Source: Dermanyssus gallinae (taxonomy: Eukaryota; Arthropoda; Arachnida; Mesostigmata; Dermanyssidae). From it: a DNA stretch of 64,000 nucleotides. The DNA lies in contig QVRM01005933.1 of NCBI GenBank assembly GCA_003439945.1, positions 291,001 to 355,000 of the forward strand, in the 5' to 3' direction. The position numbers and the translations under genes are program-made. Positions 1 through 13,148 of this stretch are shown here, piece after piece (position 1 is the stretch's first letter; each line of letters opens with the position of its first letter). The notes beneath the pieces are model-generated. The model ran no database searches. It was given only the letters and a program-made list of their open reading frames with translations, and was not told the DNA's origin.

Positions 1-46
1 ACGTTCTTACATCACAAATGTATATTTTGCTACACTTAAATAAATG

Positions 47-169
<123 letters not shown>

Positions 170-810
170 TAAAAACTGTCTTTTTCGGTTTGGCGTCTGT
201 TTGCCCAGAGATCGACTAACTGGCACACCAAGCCAACAGTGAGTTTTTGCAAGCTTTCATTTATTTTCTATAGTTTTGTATGACAATAGCAATATAGACA
301 CATCAGGATACGTGTCCTGTATTGGTGCCTATATAAGGATATGCAACTGGGTGCATACTTGTATACGCATGAACGTGTCTCAAACATCGTAAGTTAAGCT
401 GCGAGTCAAATCCGCGAGCGAGCATCTGTGCCTGGAGGCCTTTTTTATTATGGTGAATATAGTAGGAGCAAATGTATGCGCATATATGCATACAGATAGA
501 TAAAGGGCCAAATGCGCTTCTTTCTGCTCAAAAAATCCGGACATAAAACATACAACTTCACGGGTGTGAGGCGAGTACGTGAGATGCAGAAACAGAGCTG
601 ATTGACATTGATGCGACGCCTAGTTTCATTTGATAGATGCCATAAAAAGGAAAGACAGATCCATAAGTATGCGTTTATAACAATACTCAAAGCCAAGACT
701 TCTTTTTTCAAGCAGAAATGACACAAGACAACCACGCACACTTTAACCGGATCAAGATACTCATCGACAGCTAGAATGAAAAATCTTGATCTTTACCTCA
801 AGACAAGGTC

Positions 811-817
<7 letters not shown>

Positions 818-847
<30 letters not shown>
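818..847. repeat. (TA)n microsatellite
   Basis: Fifteen perfect TA units. It lies on the 3' side of the minus-strand retrotransposon fragment at 1028-1489, the same arrangement seen for other LINE pieces in this window. Confidence 0.95.
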
Positions 848-850
<3 letters not shown>

Positions 851-1027
851 AGCCGCGTACTTGTCGGTTTCTTGTACAGCGTTCGCGGTTTAATATAGAT
901 AATACAGGAAGCAAGCCCTCTGATCTTGCTTGTTAAATATAATCATAAACTATTATCCAGGCATTTTCCACACTGGTAGCCTGCGGAAAATCCTCCTCAA
1001 GGAAATAATCCTTGCTGGCTAGAACAG

Positions 1028-1489
1028 CTAGGGCATTCCCGCGCTGTATGTCAAGGGAAAGGTGTTGCTGCCGCGAGTTTTAAATGCAAGTAATTCCAAT
1101 TCGAAGTCATCTCCCAGAGTAAAGTGTTTGTGTCGTTTGATTGCTGCTGCACGTTTGCGGCATACTCTGCCTAGCGTGACTGAGAGCAACAATTGATGCC
1201 TACAAAGTGTACGCAATGTCGCCGCATTCCAGAGAACACCTTTTACTTCTTTCATTGGTAAGATAATCACCACATCAGAATGTCGTCCGTCTGACAAAGT
1301 AAGATGAACTAGTTCTGGGTTGATCGCAAAATCCGCCTGCCAAAAGCCTTTTGCTATAGCCTGGGCTAACTGTTTCTGCCGTGGGAGCCTTCCGCGATTT
1401 TGGTTGCAAGCCAGGCCATGCAAGCCCTCTTGCTCGGCATAAAACGCAATTATGTTTCTGGCCGACTTATTCACCCAAGCGATGCTCAA
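1028..1489 (-). mobile_element. Non-LTR retrotransposon C-terminal fragment (family Z)
   Basis: An open frame of 153 codons reading GLHGLAC, then GRLPR, N-type and A-rich helices, then DGRHSDVVIILP, then VLWNAAT and a KRHKHFTLGDDFEL segment. This order (GLHGLxC, GRxxR, a DGxRxD pair, then a W-x-A-T strand) is familiar to me from the C-terminal zinc-finger plus nuclease-like tail that follows the RT in some invertebrate retroelements. The first half of the same region (HGLSC, GRRVRH) recurs in the + strand fragment at 53100-53621, which supports a shared family. No RT domain is present here and the start codon is not meaningful. Family name and clade are not established. Confidence 0.5.
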
Positions 1490-1850
1490 CGCTAGAAATG
1501 TGTGGCATCAAGGTGCTAGTTTCCGCCGAAGGTAACGCCTCCAACGTAAATAATTCTCGGACTAACTCTCTGGTTGGCTGCTAATAAAGACGCGCGGTTT
1601 TCATACAAGGCAGCTACCCAGAATCGACCATTCCATCCAATGTCGGTGACCTTGAGATCGAAAGTGTATTGTGATTTTTAGTCAATACAGTCAGGCTCTT
1701 GTTCGGGAGTTACCTTTCTAGAGTATTCTTGTATTTGTTCCAGCAATTCCGTAAACCTTGTGTAGTACGAATGTATAGGCAGAAGTAACTTTACGAAAGA
1801 ACCACAGACAAATCGCGACAATGAACTGTAGGGCAATGCCAGGTGTACGC
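1490..1850. other. Interval with no recognised feature
   Basis: I see no coding potential, repeat or RNA that I can support between the family Z fragment and the first SINE-like copy. Confidence 0.5.
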
Positions 1851-2038
1851 GTCGGCCGAGCCCGATGGCGTGGTGCATTATGCCTGCGCCTCGCGGCCGG
1901 AAGAGACATATATGTAGGTGCGCGGGTTCGAGCCCTATCGTTGCACATTTGTATTTGTGGGGGGTCCGTCTATGCGAATCAATGCGAAAAGCAGTCCCGT
2001 AGACCATAAATCTTGGCTGAGGGTCAGTTCAAAAAGTG
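1851..2038 (+). repeat. tRNA-derived SINE-like element, copy 1
   Basis: A pol III type-2 promoter layout is visible: an A-box-like GGCGTGGTGCATTATGCC near 1871 and a B box GGTTCGAGCCC at 1925-1935. These are followed by a tRNA-unrelated body with the markers TTGCACATTTGTATTT, a GGGTCCGTCT block, and TTGGCTGAGGGTCAG near the end. The same markers in the same order recur at 2468-2580 and 28966-29105, and the tail recurs at 2954-3092. It is not a functional tRNA because the A-to-B distance and stems do not fit a cloverleaf. Confidence 0.7.
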
Positions 2039-2467
2039 TCTTTAAAAAAATGTGTACGCGTCTACGGTCGTAGCAAATGCCCTGTTTTTTTTCTCTTTTA
2101 AGGCAACTGTATGCAACTGTGACGACCTGCCACAAGTTCACACACATCAGGTGTAGCCTGCAATGTACGACTTAGGGTAGGACAGTCACCATCATCACGA
2201 TGTTAGCACGACGACAATGATGTAGTGCATCGAAATCGTAGATGTTTTGATACGCAGGCACGTCGGCCTTCCACTGTGCGAAAAATATAACGTAATGCTT
2301 TCCCTCCGATGTAATGACCAGTGCTAATGTGTTTCAATTTGAAAATAGACTCACTTATTTGCGACTCAGTGTACCGTCGAATGGTATTGGTGTTTCCGAA
2401 AGCATATAAAAAACAAAGTGGGTACCGCGCCTGCCCTTTTTTTTCGCCTACTTTGGCCAACCTGTCA

Positions 2468-2585
2468 AACCCGGTGGTAGCGTGTGGTGAATTTGCATGC
2501 GGCTTGCGACCGAAGAAAAACGGGTAGGTGCACGGGTTCGATCCTCACCGTTGCACATCTGTATTTTGGTTTGCGATTACCTCTG
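2468..2585 (+). repeat. tRNA-derived SINE-like element, copy 2
   Basis: It contains an A-box-like GGTGGTAGCGTGTGGTGAAT, then GGTGCACGGGTTCGATCCTC with its B box at 2535-2545, and then CGTTGCACATCTGTATTTT. This matches copy 1 closely around the B box and the GCACATxTGTATTT block. The tail diverges after about 2585, so the copy is 3' truncated or decayed. A run of G (2671-2690) lies just beyond. Confidence 0.7.
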
Positions 2586-2953
2586 AGACATGGAAACAGG
2601 CCGGACGAACGAACCGACACGTTCTCACGCGCTTTGCTGTTCATGGCTTTCATCACGTTTTATGAGGGACGGGGGGGCGGGGGGGGGGGGTTCGTGCACC
2701 TGCATTTACATGTATTTGTATAAGATGTGGTGAAAGATGCCCCAGGTACCACGTCCACACACACCCGGCACACACATCGTGTGCCGCGGTGCCGTCGTTG
2801 AATAGCCTATCAGATGCGACTCGGCGCAGGCAAGGTGCGGACGCACATGAGGTTAACTTTAACCACTTTTAATATTTGTATAATTATTTTGTACGTTCAT
2901 ACAAGTCAATTGTATTTTTAAAGACAAAATAGATAATAACGTATATATTTTAG

Positions 2954-3092
2954 TGGGGTCCATATTACGAAGCATAACTAGGTATAACGACACGATAAAG
3001 TGTGAATAAATTGAATTATTATATATATTACGAAGCAATGCGAAAGAAAATTCGTACACGTTAAATGTTGGCTGAGAGTCAGCCCGACAAAA
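2954..3092 (+). repeat. SINE-like element tail, partial copy
   Basis: Only the 3' body of the SINE family is present. GGGGTCCATATTACGAAGCA (2954 on) and a second ATTACGAAGCAATGCGAAAG (3027 on) are followed by AAATGTTGGCTGAGAGTCAG and an A-rich end. Two copies of the TTACGAAGCA block indicate either partial duplication or two overlapping insertions. It lies directly beyond the splice donor of the minus-strand exon at 3118-3373, so it would be intronic. Confidence 0.6.
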
Positions 3093-3117
3093 AAATGATT
3101 TGATGACCCTAACTTAC

Positions 3118-3373
3118 TGGCTTGAGTTCGGGTCTTGTTGCTGCTGCTGCTGTGGCGGCGGCTGCTCCCGCTGCAGCATCGGTAGCTGCTGAGAGGCGTC
3201 GCCGGCAGTGGCCGTGTTTGCGATTTTGTCTTTTCGTACAAGCGCATAGAAGTAGACCACGTTCTGATGTTGTGACGAGCCCAGTGACGGCGGAATCGAG
3301 GGTCCGTACGGAGGCGGAGGAAGTTCTCCATTGACGATCATTCGCTCAACTTCGCCCGACGGAATCCAGAGAC
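3118..3373 (-). CDS. Internal exon of an unidentified host gene
   Basis: This minus-strand open segment is bounded by a good acceptor (a CTTGATTTGCAG ending just before 3373) and a good donor (GTAAGT beginning at 3117). It encodes about 84 residues beginning LWIPSGEVERMIVNGELPPP, with a PPPPYGPSIPP stretch, a QNVVYFYALVRKDKIA segment, and a glutamine- and proline-rich end. Two bases complete an incoming codon (phase 1) and two are left over (phase 2); the 256-bp length agrees with this. I do not recognise the protein. The proline/glutamine tail suggests a disordered region, while the VVYFYALVRKDK part looks folded. If the donor were not used, the frame would stop at once at TAA, so a terminal exon is the alternative. 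Confidence 0.55.
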
Positions 3374-3420
3374 CTGCAAATCAAGCGAAGTGACACGTTT
3401 TCTATTAGACATTTCGGAAC

Positions 3421-3858
3421 GGAAAACTCCATCCTATTGTCACTGCAGCAGCAGCGGCTGATGCCATTGACAGGCGGGCTGTAGCGCAGTATGCGCTGAA
3501 GAAGATTCCAAGTGAACGTGTACTGTTTGGTTTGAAGTCTAAAATAAATCAATATTGTGTACAGTGTGTAAGTGGAGAGGCGCTGCGGGACGCCATACGG
3601 TACCGAGTTGGGGATATTCGAAGGAACAGAATCATTATGTCTATTAGCCCAAGGCAGCAGAGTCACAATGATCACGATCCTATCCAAGGAACTCTTCGGG
3701 TGGACGTGTATAAGTGGAAGCGTATACATTGCAAGAGTTTGTTAGCGTTTTTGTACAGAACTCAATCACTTCGGGCGTCGTGGCACAAGTCTGTGCTGAA
3801 AGTGTCTGACCAGTATTCTTCCAACATTGGTATAAGCAATGGAACATCAAGGGAATAA
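3421..3858 (+). other. Unassigned open frame, coding status doubtful
   Basis: A plus-strand frame of about 145 codons is open, with an alanine-rich start (VTAAAAADAIDRRAV) and a basic middle (GEALRDAIRYRVGDIRRNRI). It overlaps the intron side of the minus-strand exon at 3118-3373. Splice sites, a convincing start and family motifs were all absent. It may be a decayed transposon frame or chance. Confidence 0.2.
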
Positions 3859-5454
3859 TAAGATTGGCTAAATGAATATCCTCCACTTGTGCGGTCCAGA
3901 TTGTCTGCAAAATCGGGTCTTCAAGAAGGAGTGTTTCGGTATGCACGAACACACGTCCTAGTTCCTTAGTTCCTTGTCTCTCTTTTAATAAATATAAAAA
4001 CGTCATTGTTTGACAGCCGCCCCCTATCTAAGTACTCTTGACGCCCTTCTCGGACGCTAGACATTGAAGCGATCACCGCGGGGCTTGCGCTTTCCGTTAA
4101 ATAAATTCCACGGAGCAGAAGTTTTACCTGTGTTTCCAGAAGCGGGGCCCTAAAGCAGAATAGCCTTTTGTGTATTAAGGAGACTCAGGGACTTGAGACG
4201 ATGTTAACTTCCAGTCAACCAGCTTCCTTTCCGTCATTAAGAAGTGGCACGCCTATAGGGCGAGGTGGGCCTCATTTGCCCTAATACAGTCTAGGGAAAG
4301 ATCGGCTACCAGTCTCACTGAGGATTTGGATATCAATGATCCCGACAAAGAGAGTTCGCATTTTTGTGGTTGAGGCATAACTTGCTTTTCGTTGCAAAAT
4401 CCAGTATCTTCTAAATATATCGGGCTACCGTTTAGAACTGTAGAGAAAGTCTATTAACTATTTGATTGAAGAGACAAAACAGTAGGCTGACTTCATGGGT
4501 CGACCTGCTGCTATAACAACCCTCAGAAGATGATCACGTCAGATGCCGTTGACTAGATTGACCAATGATTATGCCTTCTAACTTGGACTGAATAGTTTTC
4601 CTTGGAAGCCTAAGACTCTACCCAATTAGTAGATATACAAGATATTGAACGCGCAATCTGGGCAATTGTCAACCGACAATATGTCCAACAGAATACAAAT
4701 TATATAGGTTCGCCAAGCTAGTTTAAACGCGTTTTCAGCAATGAATGTTATATATAGTAATGCTTTGTAAAATAATATATTAATGTTTATTATGAAGAAC
4801 AAAAAATATATGTTGGTAAAACATTCACTGTAGCCAGTGACGTCAGCGATACTAAGTGAACTAATTTAAATTTAAATTTGGCGCTATTTCTGCTGCTACT
4901 GTGTTTCGACCGTCAAACTCTTAAACCATGCAATAACTCTTAGGGCAATTTTAAGTATCTCAACATGGTGTGGCCGGTTCAAACCCCGTTTTTAATCGAG
5001 CTTTTTTGAGCGATGCTTATTCAGAATATATGATATATATGATAAACCATACTACTGAGAGTCAGCGGCCATGCTGCCACAAAGCCTATTGGGGAAACCA
5101 TAGATATGCCAACAGGTCCGGCGCTGGATACGCTAAAGATTTCGACGCCGATTTCAAGTCCGTAGGGAACAGAAGACGACCTAGAATTAACAACCATCAA
5201 CTTAAAAACTCTTAAACAGTGTGATAATAGAAGCTTTAAGGTCCATTTTCATGTTTGTGGATGTCTAAACAAGCAAACTGGTAGAATCACGACAGTCCAC
5301 ATGTATTTCATAAGAAGAAAGTACATCCCAAACGCGACTATTTGGTGTGGATTTTAAGCTGGAAGCATTATAGGACATTTTTTATTTATCTTTGGTAATG
5401 TCAAAAAGAATGCAAAACGTTCCAGCAAATCCAACAAAACATTTTTCAAATTTG
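3859..5454. other. Interval with no recognised gene
   Basis: AT-rich unique-looking sequence. The only item of note is GGTGTGGCCGGTTCAAACCCCG at about 4964-4986, which resembles a pol III B box followed closely by a T run. No A box or stem partner is convincing, so I do not call a tRNA or SINE. Confidence 0.4.
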
Positions 5455-6129
5455 TTATTCCTTACAAGATTCTCGCACATCTACTTCATAAATAAATAAA
5501 AATATCAATAAGCTTCCAACTCTGCTGAACTGTGTGAATGCTAATGGCCTGGTAATAAATGTGGATAAACTAATGCTAATTAATTCAGGGAAGGCGGAAG
5601 TCTGGCTAGCGATGATGGACTTCGTCTTCAGGGAAATTCTGTCGAATATGCAAAACACTTTGCCTACCTCGGTGTCGAACTAACAACTACTGGGTTTTGT
5701 TTTACACGACATGTCAAAGACAGAATCCGTAAGGGTCTTATGTCATTTCACAGTGTTTAAACATTAATGTGGCTATCTTACAAGCAGCTTTACAGCTATT
5801 TAAGATAACAATTGGCCTTACAAGTTGGGTATGGGATCCAACTGATGTGGCCGTATTTCAGCCCAGTAAACCTTACTTATCTCGACAGACTCAAAGCTGC
5901 GTTCCTAAAACGCACCTGGAGTGTTCATAGATCAAGCCGCAACCGACTTGTCTTCCTAGTGGCTGGAATACCTCTCTTGTCAGAGACTTTGCGGCAAAGC
6001 TACAACCTGGCGCGCACTGAGGCGTTTAATCAGCACATTCAGAATTGGGAGGCAAAACTGGCCGATGTTGACTCAGTCTTCCTTATGACGCCGGCTCTCA
6101 CCTCGGACACGTGGAAGACCCCACTATAA
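5455..6129 (+). mobile_element. Non-LTR retrotransposon RT C-terminal relic
   Basis: In shifting frames the strand reads LLNCVNANGLVINVDK, then a KHFAYLGVEL block, then a longer open frame at 5812-6129 with YGIQLMWPYFSPVNLTYLDR, LKAAFLKR, RNRLVFLVAG and later W-rich text. ANGLxxNxxK followed by YLGVxL is the usual post-catalytic (thumb) order of LINE reverse transcriptases, and the LDRLKAAFLKR part matches their C-terminal connection region. At least two frame changes and stops make it a dead copy. The catalytic FADD box lies upstream and is not recognisable. Confidence 0.7.
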
Positions 6130-6259
6130 AAAATCGTCATCTTCTTCCTCAACCCTTCCTCAACCTCAGTCGGTCGACTCCCTGTGCATATGTATGCTCG
6201 ACCTGGTCGAGGTAGCTAAGGTCGAGTGTCGTAGCTGAGGAATCATGCACTATCATGCA

Positions 6260-7396
6260 CTTGTCAACGCTGCAGTCAGCAGTGCACAGCACATCATTTA
6301 CTTGAATTTTCCAAGCCAGTGACCGTAAATCGTCTAATATAACAATATATTTTCCCTAATATGCTACTTGGTCAATAAACTACCCACCTATATAAAAAAA
6401 GTCGACATTAAACTCAAGAAACTCTACTATATTTGGAATTATGATCTAAAGAACAAACCGTATTTTAATCGCTTTTGCTGGAACAAACTCTAAAGACCTG
6501 CTGTTACGAAATAAATTAGCTAAGGATCTAAACGCCCACCGTGCCCGCGCTTCATATTTTTCTGTATTCCTTGCATTAATCTACAGCTTCGTACATATTT
6601 GCTTTTGGGGCGCGCCTTAATTAGTCTTAATTAACAGTATTATAAAAAAAAAACGCTTAATTATGAGATCGGAGCAAAGACACCCAACTTGCTGGAGAGA
6701 ATAAACATTAAAAAATATAGGCGCAACGGGACATTGTAAATTGTATCCACCAATGTATTGAAAATCTATGGATCCGTTTTCAAATATTTCATTACGCGCT
6801 CGTCAGGATAAAGCTCGTTCATTAGCTGGCCTCTCGGAAATATGAGTGCCACGACAAAGCACATAGACATTAACAGAGATCATTATTACTATATACGATG
6901 CAACAGCTAATCCAGGAGCAAAACTGCTTACAGGTATGCTGCGAACCTGTCTATCAAGATCTGCAAATGTCTCCTGAACATTCGCAAATCACACACATGC
7001 GGTTCCAGTACAGCTTGCGAAACCTAAACAATAAACTTGCTGTAAAATTGCTCAGTCGGCCATAGTGGTTGGTGTTTTTACATTCTGCTTTAAACAGGGG
7101 CTCTCGTTGGATGCCAAATTTTACAAACAAAATTGAAAAGAAAAAATATATATATTTTATATAAACAAAACGTGGATACAACCGCGATTGTATGATGATT
7201 ATGATACTTCAATTGACAAAACGGTATTGATTTGATTATGCGTATTAGTAGGTACACGTGCATGTTATTATATGATTCCAGGCATGTCCAGTAAATCTTC
7301 TTAAAAAAGGCATCGATTCATATTCAGGATGCTACGCTACGTCATTGCCATTAGTCACTTTCGTTTATTTGTACTGCAACTGGCCATAGCGTGAAC

Positions 7397-7398
<2 letters not shown>
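6260..7398. other. Interval with no recognised gene
   Basis: AT-rich sequence without coding motifs or repeats shared with the rest of the window that I could see. Confidence 0.4.

Positions 7399-7490
<92 letters not shown>
7399..7490. repeat. (TA)n microsatellite
   Basis: About 45 TA units with one AATA interruption in the middle. Confidence 0.97.
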
Positions 7491-7493
<3 letters not shown>

Positions 7494-7927
7494 CGATCGA
7501 GCTGCGAGCAAATGACTCAACAGGACGCCATATAGTATTCTTCTGCATGCTGCAATACAAGCATTCCTTGCACTGTTTGTGGCAGCATGAATGCTTATAT
7601 TGCAGCATGTTGCAGCACCGTTCGAGTGGAAATGCTGATTTCTGGCGCTGATCAGAGTACAAGCGCGTGCCGCGCAATAATGTGCAAATAAATAAAAAAA
7701 ATAATAAATGTGTATATATATATAGGGCGGTTTTTAGGGGAAGACTCATATGTTTGTGTACGCATAGCCGTAAAAACGCCAGCAACAATCACGGTAACAA
7801 GATTCATCAATGAGAGCAATAACAACGAGGACACCTGATAGCGTTGAGATGACGGCGGAACCGCCCGTTTGCAATGCTATCTCCACTCATTACTGTTCGT
7901 TCAGTGGACAGGTTAATAATATATTGC

Positions 7928-7985
7928 AAAGGGAGGGTGAGACAGGGCTCGAGAGAACGAGAGAGAGAGATAGAGAGAGAGAAAA
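7928..7985. repeat. GA-rich simple sequence
   Basis: GAGAACGAGAGAGAGAG-type purine run. Similar GA tracts occur at 12675-12760 and 47790-47845. In arthropods such tracts can bind GAGA-type factors, but nothing here shows that function. Confidence 0.8.
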
Positions 7986-8329
7986 GCTAGAGGAAAAAGA
8001 AAGAACTCTTCCAGAACGCCTTGGCTGACGTGTTAACTGACGCCAAATGTGGGCGCGCCAAACACATACAAAACACTGCATACACACTAGACACACCGAT
8101 AGCTCGTGGCCATTCTGATGACGATAATGAAATCAGCCAATTAAAGACACAAACAAATAGAACCAAAACAGAACAAGAGCAGCAATGTGCACGTGTCAGC
8201 ATCGGCAGCAGCAGCATTATGCACGTGTTAGCAGTCAACACGTGACGGCCACCATTAGCGGCAGCTACACATTAGCCTGTTCCCGTCGTCGATACTGCAC
8301 GGATCATAAACGGTCAGTTACAAATATAA

Positions 8330-8331
<2 letters not shown>

Positions 8332-8381
<50 letters not shown>

Positions 8382-8382
8382 C

Positions 8383-8414
<32 letters not shown>

Positions 8415-8425
8415 CTATATATCTA
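8332..8425. repeat. (TA)n microsatellite with TATC interruptions
   Basis: Two long TA arrays joined by AATATATCTATAT motifs, ending in a second AATATATCTATAT motif. Confidence 0.95.
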
Positions 8426-9329
8426 TATTCCGTAGAAGCGTCTGACTTAATTGCGAATGAACGCAAGCAACAACAACAACGACGACAATGACGATGCCAA
8501 CAGCAACAACAAGAACAACAACAACCAACAACAACGCGCGTTTACCCTGCCTAGTCGGTTTCATCGCCCTCTCCAGGGATGCATGTCACTTGTGGGCTTA
8601 GCGTAGTTTCGTAGGTTCGTTTAGCCGTGATGATCATGCCTCGCAGTTTTCTCGTGTTTTTTTTTTGTTTTGTTGTTGGGTTTAGCTTGTTGTTCCCGTA
8701 GTTCAAGTAGGCGCCCGAAGTTGGCGTAAATGGTCTTCTTTCTCTTTACGAACTTCACTTCACATCTATGTATGTCTCGTTTGGCTATTTCGGCAGCGGA
8801 CGTAGCGTTGAGAGGCGGCGGCGACGACGATAAGCCGGTTGTATCAACTATCGCCAGGCGTGCCGGTCGTAAGAGCGTCCGGTGTATACGGGGTACCACG
8901 ATAATGGCAGTATAGCGATACTGCGTGGCCGCATGACGGTTTTTTCTTCATCTTCTAAACGGTCATACAGTAGAGCCTCAATGCCGCCGCCGCCGCCGAA
9001 TGATGGCATCTGTTGGCGTCCGTTCCGAGCCGCTGCCGGGCACTGTATGCGAGCTTATCACCACGATACGTACGCATTACGCATCAACACTGTGACCTGT
9101 AACACTGCCGAAGATGCTGCCGCCGTGCATCGTTTTATCGACGATGATTGGACGAGCAAATTCAACACTCCCCAACACCTCCGGCCCCTATCTGTTAAAT
9201 CAACATAGATAGATTATCAGCTAAATCTACATAGGTATCGCTTTTGCTCGGCTCTAACTAGCCGAGTCGCTGTCCCATCTTTTCCATACTGCTCAGTCCA
9301 GCCCCATCATTATTTACATTTACGTACTT
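8426..9329. other. CAA-rich and GC-richer low-complexity interval
   Basis: A (CAA)n-like tract at about 8463-8536 is followed by a higher-GC stretch with CGG/CGA-rich text. Short frames exist on both strands, but none has a start, splice site or motif that I trust. It could be an untranslated leader or regulatory sequence of an unseen gene. Confidence 0.3.
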
Positions 9330-9510
9330 ACGGGAAAAAACGCTAGTGTCACAAATTTTCGTAATTTCACTCTCACTCCGAAACAAGTACTTCTCAGAGA
9401 CCATGTTCCATTGGAAAAATATTTGCTTTGACGAGCTCTACAATTCCCTATATCTATTATGAAAAATGTCTGCAACACCCTGTATATATATATATATATA
9501 TATATATATT
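9330..9510 (+). repeat. Dispersed repeat with (TA)n tail, copy A
   Basis: The core TTCCATTGGAAAAATATTTG, then CGAGCTCTAC, ends in CACCCTGTATATATA and a TA array. The same order (TTCCATTGGAAAAAATATTT, CGAGTTCTAC, then GTGTATATGTATATA and a TA array) occurs at 43500-43746, so this is a dispersed element whose 3' end runs into (TA)n. Confidence 0.6.
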
Positions 9511-11097
9511 ACATTTATGTTGGCTGCACGGTTGGATGTTGGAGTACTTGCATAAGAGGACGACATCATCGACAATATCGAACTAAGCTTGCATGCAGTT
9601 TGGGCCCGCAATGTAGATCCTGCACCAACGAAGAATGCTGATCCGTCGAAGGTGTAACAGTTGCATTTGATTCAAAGCAGACGCAACACGGCCATCATGT
9701 TAAGCAACTGTTTGCATACGGGTCATGGCTAATACGACACAGGTTGGAGAAATGCCTGTGCAGGAACAGGAGCAACGTAATATTAGCAGCCCTCTCAATT
9801 ATCAACAATCACGAAAACAAGCCAGTCGCTGCAGATTCAACTGCAGATTCGTTCACAGAAAAATACCCATGTGTGTACAAAACACTCTGTATGTACATTT
9901 TAATGTGGAAACAGGGTGCCATGTTACATGTTATGCTGTGATACGCACTATAACACGGTGTGTCTCCAGCTACGCTTTATCTATTTTTGATTTTATCGAA
10001 ATATGAAAGACTAACAAATTATTTGAACTGTTAAACGCAGAACTAGATGTATAATGGTGGTAGGACTATTGCAAAATGCTTTCGACGACCGAACTACGAG
10101 TCAAAGAACAGGCGATGGTGAGAGGTATCGTCTATTCTCTAAAGCGCTAAGATGATGTAACAAGAGACGCTCCGGGAAACTTTCTATGCTGTTTACGGAC
10201 AAGTTTCTAACGTCAGAAATATTGGTGCGGAAAATCGGTGAATCACTACTGGAGAGATAGAAAAAGAAGCTGGAGTATCCTCTCATGGTAGGATCAGCAA
10301 TGCGTCGATTTTGGATGGGATCTTGGAAGTGAGACTTCTGACAGCAAAACGTTTTACAATAAATCTTAACTTCTAGCAGAAGGTTACCCGCAACAAACTT
10401 GCTGAACTAGACTGTCAAACGGTTGTAGAAGGCTTCAGTTTGCTGCAACGAGTTGTCACAAGAACTGAGCCGTGGAACTCACGATCACACGAAATGGAAC
10501 CACGGAATGTGAGCGAGGGCGCAATCAAAGAAGGTACTTCAAATATAAGCCACAACCCAAACAAATTAAACAAAGCTTAACTAATGTCAGGCTCTATACG
10601 CGCGAGCCGGAATGTACCTGGTGCAGCGTATCTCCATGAAAGTTCAACGTGGTAATGCAGTGGCGGTAGTGGGATCGCTTCCATCGCCATCGGGAAAGGA
10701 CTGCCAGAAGTGCCGTAGCAGTAACAGCTACTATTTGACTATTAACACATGAATAGATAGCCGATATGGACTTCAGCCGGAACCATCCAAGATAATAATA
10801 CCGTTCGAACTAGAAAACTTGCAATGCTGTCTGAAAGAAAATCGCAAGTTACCGCCAATCTCAATCTCCGCGATTTAAATGTAGTTGCTACAGTGTAGAT
10901 GGTAGCCAGAAGGTAGCGGTTGGAAGTCGCCTTCAAGGTGAGTAACTAAGCAAGGATACGCAGAAGGTACAACCGATACAAGTGTCCTGTATGTCCTGTA
11001 GCTACCAAGGGCATCCGAATTATTGCGTCAGAGGCTGTCGCTCGACGTTCAACGAGAAAACGCAGCGTCTGTTCGGGGCACATTGTTGAACTGGGAG
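9511..11097. other. Interval with no recognised gene
   Basis: Mixed-composition sequence without a supported coding region, transposon motif or internal repeat. Confidence 0.4.
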
Positions 11098-11735
11098 ATT
11101 AAGCTTGCGCATGCACACGCAGATATATATATATATATTTTTCTACCGACAGATAGCTAGTGAGCGTTCGGCACCGCGTCCAATAGCGTAGCTGATCTGA
11201 TCAATCAGAAGTATCGCAAACACATCTTCAGTGCTTCGCTTCTCGGCGACGCTTTACTCATCGCACGGTTGTGGCTTTTGCTGTTTCCGCGGCTGCTGCG
11301 CTCTGCTACGACAAATGGGGGGGGCGCACCTAATAGTCCACGTGTTCACTATATATATATATATATGTATATAGATTAAGCTTGCGCATGCACACGCATA
11401 TATATATATATATATATATATAGATTAAGCTTGCGCATGCACACGCATATATATATATATATATATATATATACATTGTATCTATATATATTTTTTTTTT
11501 CTACCGGCAGTTAGGTTCGGCACGACGTTTAGCAGCATAGCTGAGCTGATGCGATCACAAGTATCGCAAACCAGCACATCTTCAGTGCTTCGCTTAGTGG
11601 CGACGCTTTACTCATCGATCGCACGGTGGTGGCGTCTTGCTGTTGTTGCTGCTTTTACTGTTTCCGCGGCTGCTGCGCTCTGCTAAGACAAATGAAATAG
11701 GGGGTAGGGGGCGCCCTATTAGTCCACGTGTTCGC

Positions 11736-11740
<5 letters not shown>
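11098..11740 (+). repeat. Imperfect tandem duplication built on a (TA)n-flanked unit
   Basis: The block GATTAAGCTTGCGCATGCAC followed by ACGCA and a TA array occurs three times (about 11099, 11374 and 11423). Two larger units, 11098-11360 and 11423-11740, share GTTCGGCAC, AGTATCGCAAAC, CATCTTCAGTGCTTCGCTT, GCGACGCTTTACTCATCG, TTTCCGCGGCTGCTGCGCTC and AGTCCACGTGTTC in order. The second unit has small insertions such as a GTTGTTGCTGC expansion. The shared body is not TA-rich and is well conserved, so this is a segmental duplication, not simple slippage. Confidence 0.85.
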
Positions 11741-12900
<1,160 letters not shown>

Positions 12901-13020
12901 TATACACGTGCGAAGCGCACGCATCCCTACGCACGGAGTTCGACCTCACGTGCAACACGTCAATCGTATGCCATCGCAGGACGGAACATCGCACAAGTGA
13001 GACCGTTTAGCAGCACGGCG

Positions 13021-13148
13021 AATATTTAGCCTACTACAGATCACCAAGGCCACATTACCAAGCACGAGATTCTTCTCAGTATTGGCAAAATCTGACCGCT
13101 CTGTTCACTGTTTGTCCGCTTCGTTCAGCTGCTACCGCGTTCGGCACA
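13021..13148 (+). promoter_or_regulatory. Putative core promoter and leader of the first GMC gene
   Basis: AATATTTAGCCTACTACAGA at 13021-13040 aligns by eye with TATATAAG...GGCCTACTACAGAC upstream of the paralogue at 22543-22576, and the shared CACRAGATTCTT block follows in both. TTCTCAGTATT near 13072 resembles an arthropod initiator. In this copy the TATA element is degraded to TATTTAG, so its promoter may be weaker or TATA-independent. The start codon context is CACAATG in both copies. Confidence 0.4.
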
